A DNA stretch of 64,000 nt from Acidimicrobiales bacterium (GTDB lineage: Bacteria > Actinomycetota > Acidimicrobiia > Acidimicrobiales > Poriferisodalaceae): contig JASLTG010000004.1 of assembly GCA_030743005.1 (NCBI GenBank), positions 1 through 64,000 on the forward strand, written 5' to 3'. The notes under the pieces were generated by a model. It saw nothing but the letters and a program-made list of their open reading frames with translations. It made no database searches and had not been told where the DNA came from. The position numbers and the translations under genes were made by a program. Positions within the stretch are counted from its first letter, which is position 1. Every line of letters starts with the position of its first letter. This document shows, in pieces, positions 61,500 to 64,000 of this stretch.

Positions 61500-61849
61500 C
61501 TGTCTGGGACCTAGTCGCCGTAGTAGTCACAGTTTGTGTGATAGTCACGATGGCGATCCTGTTACTGCTGCTGACTCAACTAATTTCTGTGCTGCGGGAC
61601 TTGCGGTCGGCAGCAGATCGACTTGCCGATCACGCTTTACCTGCCGTAGACGACCTAAAAGAAACCGTCGACCACGCCGATGTTGAGTTAGAGAGACTGC
61701 AGGGAGTAATTGGGACAGCAGAGGAAATCTCTCAAAATTTCCGGTCAGCAGCTCGAAAATCTGTTCGCGTCACCTCTGCTCCGTTGATAAAGCTCAAGGC
61801 AATTGCAGCGGGATTCAGGTCTGCAATTAATCGTATGAAAGATGACTGA
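61496..61849 (+). CDS. DUF948-like small membrane protein
   Basis: A 117-residue protein with one N-terminal membrane helix (AVVVTVCVIVTMAILLLLLT) followed by a long helical, coiled-coil-like region (RDLRSAADRLADHALPAVDD onward). This matches the DUF948 family, found just ahead of alaS in several actinobacteria. The function is unknown. ATGA overlap with rarA. Confidence 0.75.
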   Translation: MTVWDLVAVVVTVCVIVTMAILLLLLTQLISVLRDLRSAADRLADHALPAVDDLKETVDHADVELERLQGVIGTAEEISQNFRSAARKSVRVTSAPLIKLKAIAAGFRSAINRMKDD

Positions 61850-61902
61850 AGTACTAGGCAAAGATGAAAGCGGCGAAGTGAAGTTCATGGCAGGCTATAG
61901 AC

Positions 61903-62151
61903 GTGTTTAAACGACTTAGATGGCTGCTGCTCGGTGGACTGTTTGGTGCGGGAAGTTCCCTATGGATTCGGCGCCGGTTTCGCCATTTAGCAGAGCGCTA
62001 TGCCCCTGTGAGAGGAACAGCAACTGTGGCAGGAGCTGCTCGACGAGTCAGTCGTGATTTGCGTGAAGCGTGGGCAGATGGACAGCGACAGATGCGCGAT
62101 ACCGAAACGAAATTACGTGACGAACAAATAAAGGTTTCTGACCGTTATTGA
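61903..62151 (+). CDS. Small basic protein (YtxH-like), unknown function
   Basis: An 82-residue protein: a short hydrophobic stretch (WLLLGGLFGAGSSLWI) followed by a strongly basic segment RRRFRHLAERYAP and a helical charged tail. It looks like the small gene that accompanies DUF948 ahead of alaS in actinobacteria. GTG start; no clear ribosome-binding site. Confidence in the exact start is limited. Confidence 0.6.
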   Translation: MFKRLRWLLLGGLFGAGSSLWIRRRFRHLAERYAPVRGTATVAGAARRVSRDLREAWADGQRQMRDTETKLRDEQIKVSDRY

Positions 62152-62182
62152 TTAGGACCGAGTCCCAGTAGCAACACCTCGC

Positions 62183-62188
62183 TACCAT
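62183..62188 (+). promoter_or_regulatory. Candidate leaderless -10 box TACCAT for alaS
   Basis: TACCAT ends 8 bases before the ATG at 62197. No strong Shine-Dalgarno is present in the spacer CTTGAGAC. Confidence 0.4.
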
Positions 62189-62196
62189 CTTGAGAC

Positions 62197-64000
62197 ATGC
62201 AAGCAGGTGAATTGAGAGAAGCCTTCTCAACATTCTGGACCGAGCGCGACCATCAGGTCCGTAGTTCAGCGAGTCTCATACCCCATGAGCCCTCGTTGTT
62301 GTTCACTGTGGCCGGAATGGTCCCCTTCATGCCGTACTTCTTGGGGGAGGAGCAACCTCCGGCGTCGCGGCTCTGCACCATTCAAAAGTGTGTTCGTGCT
62401 GGAGGCAAACACAACGACCTTGATGACATAGGCAGAACCAACCGCCACTTCACCTTCTTTGAAATGATGGGCAACTTTAGTTTCGGTGATTACTTCAAAG
62501 CTGAAGCTATTCCTTGGGCCTGGGAGTTCGTAACCGAAGTTCTTAACCTAGAAAGAGATCGACTTTGGGTCACCGTTCATGTAAGTGATGACGAGGCTGA
62601 GGAAATTTGGACCTCATCAGTTGGCCTACCAGCTGAGCGGATACAGCGATTAGATAAAGACAACTGGTGGGCGGCCGGCGATACCGGGCCATGCGGTCCT
62701 TGCAGCGAAATTTTTTATGACCTGGGTCCGGAATATGGCGATGATGGCGGACCCGCAGAAGGTGGAGAAGACCGATTCATCGAAGTGTGGAACCTAGTTT
62801 TCATGCAATTTTCCAACGACGGGTCTGGTGATTTAGCACCCTTGCCGCAGACAGGCATTGACACTGGCGCCGGAATGGAGCGGCTACTAGCTGTTCTCCA
62901 AGGAGTCCCATCTGTATGGGATATAGATCTGTTCGCACCCTTGCTGTCAGAAGCGGAGCGAATTACTGGAATTAAGTATGGGCAGGATGCATCCACCGAT
63001 ATTTCGATGCGAATCTTTGCAGATCATGCACGGTCTACAGCTCTGTTAATTAGTGATGGCGTTTTTCCCTCTAACGAAGATCGCGGTTATGTACTTCGCC
63101 GCATCATCCGTCGAGCAGTTAGGCATGCCTGGACTTTGGGCGTCGAGGATGTCGTAATGCCTTCGTTAGTTGAAGTTGTAGCCGATGTAATGGGCGACCA
63201 CTATTCGGAATTACGTGAGAACCTAGAACTGATAAAAGATGTCGTCGGCAGAGAAGAAGAACAATTTCGGCGAACATTGGTAACTGGCTCGCAAATACTA
63301 GATGACGCCGTGAGTTCTCTCGCTGACGGGCAGTCACTGCCAGGAGACGTTGCGTTTCAGCTTCACGATACGTTTGGCTTTCCTGTGGAGGTCACAGAAG
63401 AAATTCTTAACGAACGGAACCTCACTTTAGACAAAGAGGGTTTCGACGTATCGATGAACGAGCAACGTGAGCGAGCTCGATCAGCTAGAGATGATGGGCC
63501 CGCCATAGCAAACGAGGTATACCGTGACATCCTTGACCAGTTCAAGGTGACAGAGTTTGTTCGTGAGTCCAGCAGCGTCGATGACGCCCAAGTCCTCGCT
63601 GTAGTTGAGTTAGAAGAGTCTCGGGTTGAAGTGTTTCTTGATAAGACACCGTTCTATGCCGAGAGTGGCGGGCAAATCGGCGATGTCGGCACAATAAGAA
63701 CTGACGATGGTGTTGTAGAAGTAGATGACTGCACCTTTGCCCTGCCCGGCTTACACCGCCATATAGGTCGCATCGTTGAGGGAACTATCAGTGCTAATTC
63801 CAGTGCCACCGCAGAGATCGATGATGAACGGCGTTCAGCAATTCGCAGAAATCACACAGCTACTCATATCCTGCATTGGGCCTTACGCGAAGTTCTCGGA
63901 GATCACGTCAAACAAGCTGGCTCGTTGGTCGCTTCTGATCGGTTGCGTTTTGACTTCAACCATTTCGAAGCGGTCACATCTGAGCAACAGGCAGAGATCG
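62197..64000 (+). CDS. alaS: Alanine-tRNA ligase (3' end outside the window)
   Basis: The first 601 codons are seen and the gene continues past the right edge (usual length about 870-890). The catalytic core has the N-terminal LREAFSTFWTERDHQ, MVPFMPYFLGEE, FFEMMGNFSFGDYFK (motif 2) and DTGAGMERLLAVLQG (motif 3). The editing domain begins with HTATHILHWALREVLG (HxxxH). The frame is intact to the window end. Confidence 0.97.
   Translation, partial: MQAGELREAFSTFWTERDHQVRSSASLIPHEPSLLFTVAGMVPFMPYFLGEEQPPASRLCTIQKCVRAGGKHNDLDDIGRTNRHFTFFEMMGNFSFGDYFKAEAIPWAWEFVTEVLNLERDRLWVTVHVSDDEAEEIWTSSVGLPAERIQRLDKDNWWAAGDTGPCGPCSEIFYDLGPEYGDDGGPAEGGEDRFIEVWNLVFMQFSNDGSGDLAPLPQTGIDTGAGMERLLAVLQGVPSVWDIDLFAPLLSEAERITGIKYGQDASTDISMRIFADHARSTALLISDGVFPSNEDRGYVLRRIIRRAVRHAWTLGVEDVVMPSLVEVVADVMGDHYSELRENLELIKDVVGREEEQFRRTLVTGSQILDDAVSSLADGQSLPGDVAFQLHDTFGFPVEVTEEILNERNLTLDKEGFDVSMNEQRERARSARDDGPAIANEVYRDILDQFKVTEFVRESSSVDDAQVLAVVELEESRVEVFLDKTPFYAESGGQIGDVGTIRTDDGVVEVDDCTFALPGLHRHIGRIVEGTISANSSATAEIDDERRSAIRRNHTATHILHWALREVLGDHVKQAGSLVASDRLRFDFNHFEAVTSEQQAEI

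Noticed and set aside
1-64000. CRISPR array, insertion sequence, prophage or defence island
   Set aside because: No repeats with regular spacing, transposase, integrase, phage structural or restriction genes were seen on either strand.

Overview
The window reads as a chromosome segment of an actinomycetote, most likely a marine or freshwater member of class Acidimicrobiia. This is inference from four things. Base composition is moderate, about half G+C by eye. There is a phosphatidylinositol-mannoside style block (HIT protein, PgsA/PIS-like, PatA-like, PimA-like). The enoyl-ACP reductase resembles InhA, and there is an F420-NADP oxidoreductase. The order of housekeeping genes from about 38 kb onward follows the Mycobacterium tuberculosis HIT-pgsA-patA-pimA ... 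pdxS-pdxT-yebC-ruvCAB-yajC-secDF-apt-relA-hisS-aspS-rarA-alaS order. I see no tRNA, rRNA, CRISPR array, insertion sequence, prophage or intergenic gap longer than about 200 bases.

The left half (1-34 kb) is a metabolic accessory region of short, strand-switching operons. It holds an exported protein fragment, an NTF2-like gene and an extended SDR; a metal-complete M24 peptidase with a DAO-family flavoprotein; a Nudix hydrolase; and a TauD-type dioxygenase overlapping YqeY and a DszA/NtaA-family flavin monooxygenase. Two PuuE-like deacetylase-fold paralogues face a double-length family III CoA-transferase. A minus-strand operon encodes an NTF2-like protein, a dienelactone-hydrolase-like enzyme, a MaoC-like hydratase and a single-chain biotin carboxylase/BCCP/carboxyltransferase. 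An enoyl-CoA hydratase, EamA exporter and acetoacetyl-CoA synthetase lie next to it. Thioesterases, an SDR, an acyl-CoA dehydrogenase and further NTF2-like genes follow. Together they suggest CoA-thioester catabolism of an unidentified organic acid, lipid or terpenoid. An ABC ATPase and a heterodimeric ABC exporter close this part.

The middle (34-38 kb) has tandem CNNM/CorC-type membrane proteins and the divergent fabI and F420-NADP oxidoreductase genes. The right half (38-64 kb) is almost entirely plus-strand and tightly packed, with many 1-4 base overlaps. It covers phosphoinositide lipid glycosylation, PLP synthesis, Holliday junction resolution, queuosine insertion into tRNA, SecDF-YajC, purine salvage and the stringent response, three aminoacyl-tRNA synthetases (alaS cut by the window edge) and RarA.

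The most notable observations are: (i) eleven genes with a TA[C/G]NNT hexamer placed 6-8 bases before the start codon and mostly no Shine-Dalgarno, which points to widespread leaderless transcription; (ii) a tRNA-guanine transglycosylase that has lost all three zinc cysteines; (iii) an M48-peptidase-like membrane protein whose HExxH motif has become NRISQ; (iv) a PgsA/PIS-like enzyme with Val in place of the signature Arg; and (v) a pair of deacetylase-fold paralogues of which one lacks a conserved histidine. I did not find a convincing wholly new multi-gene system.
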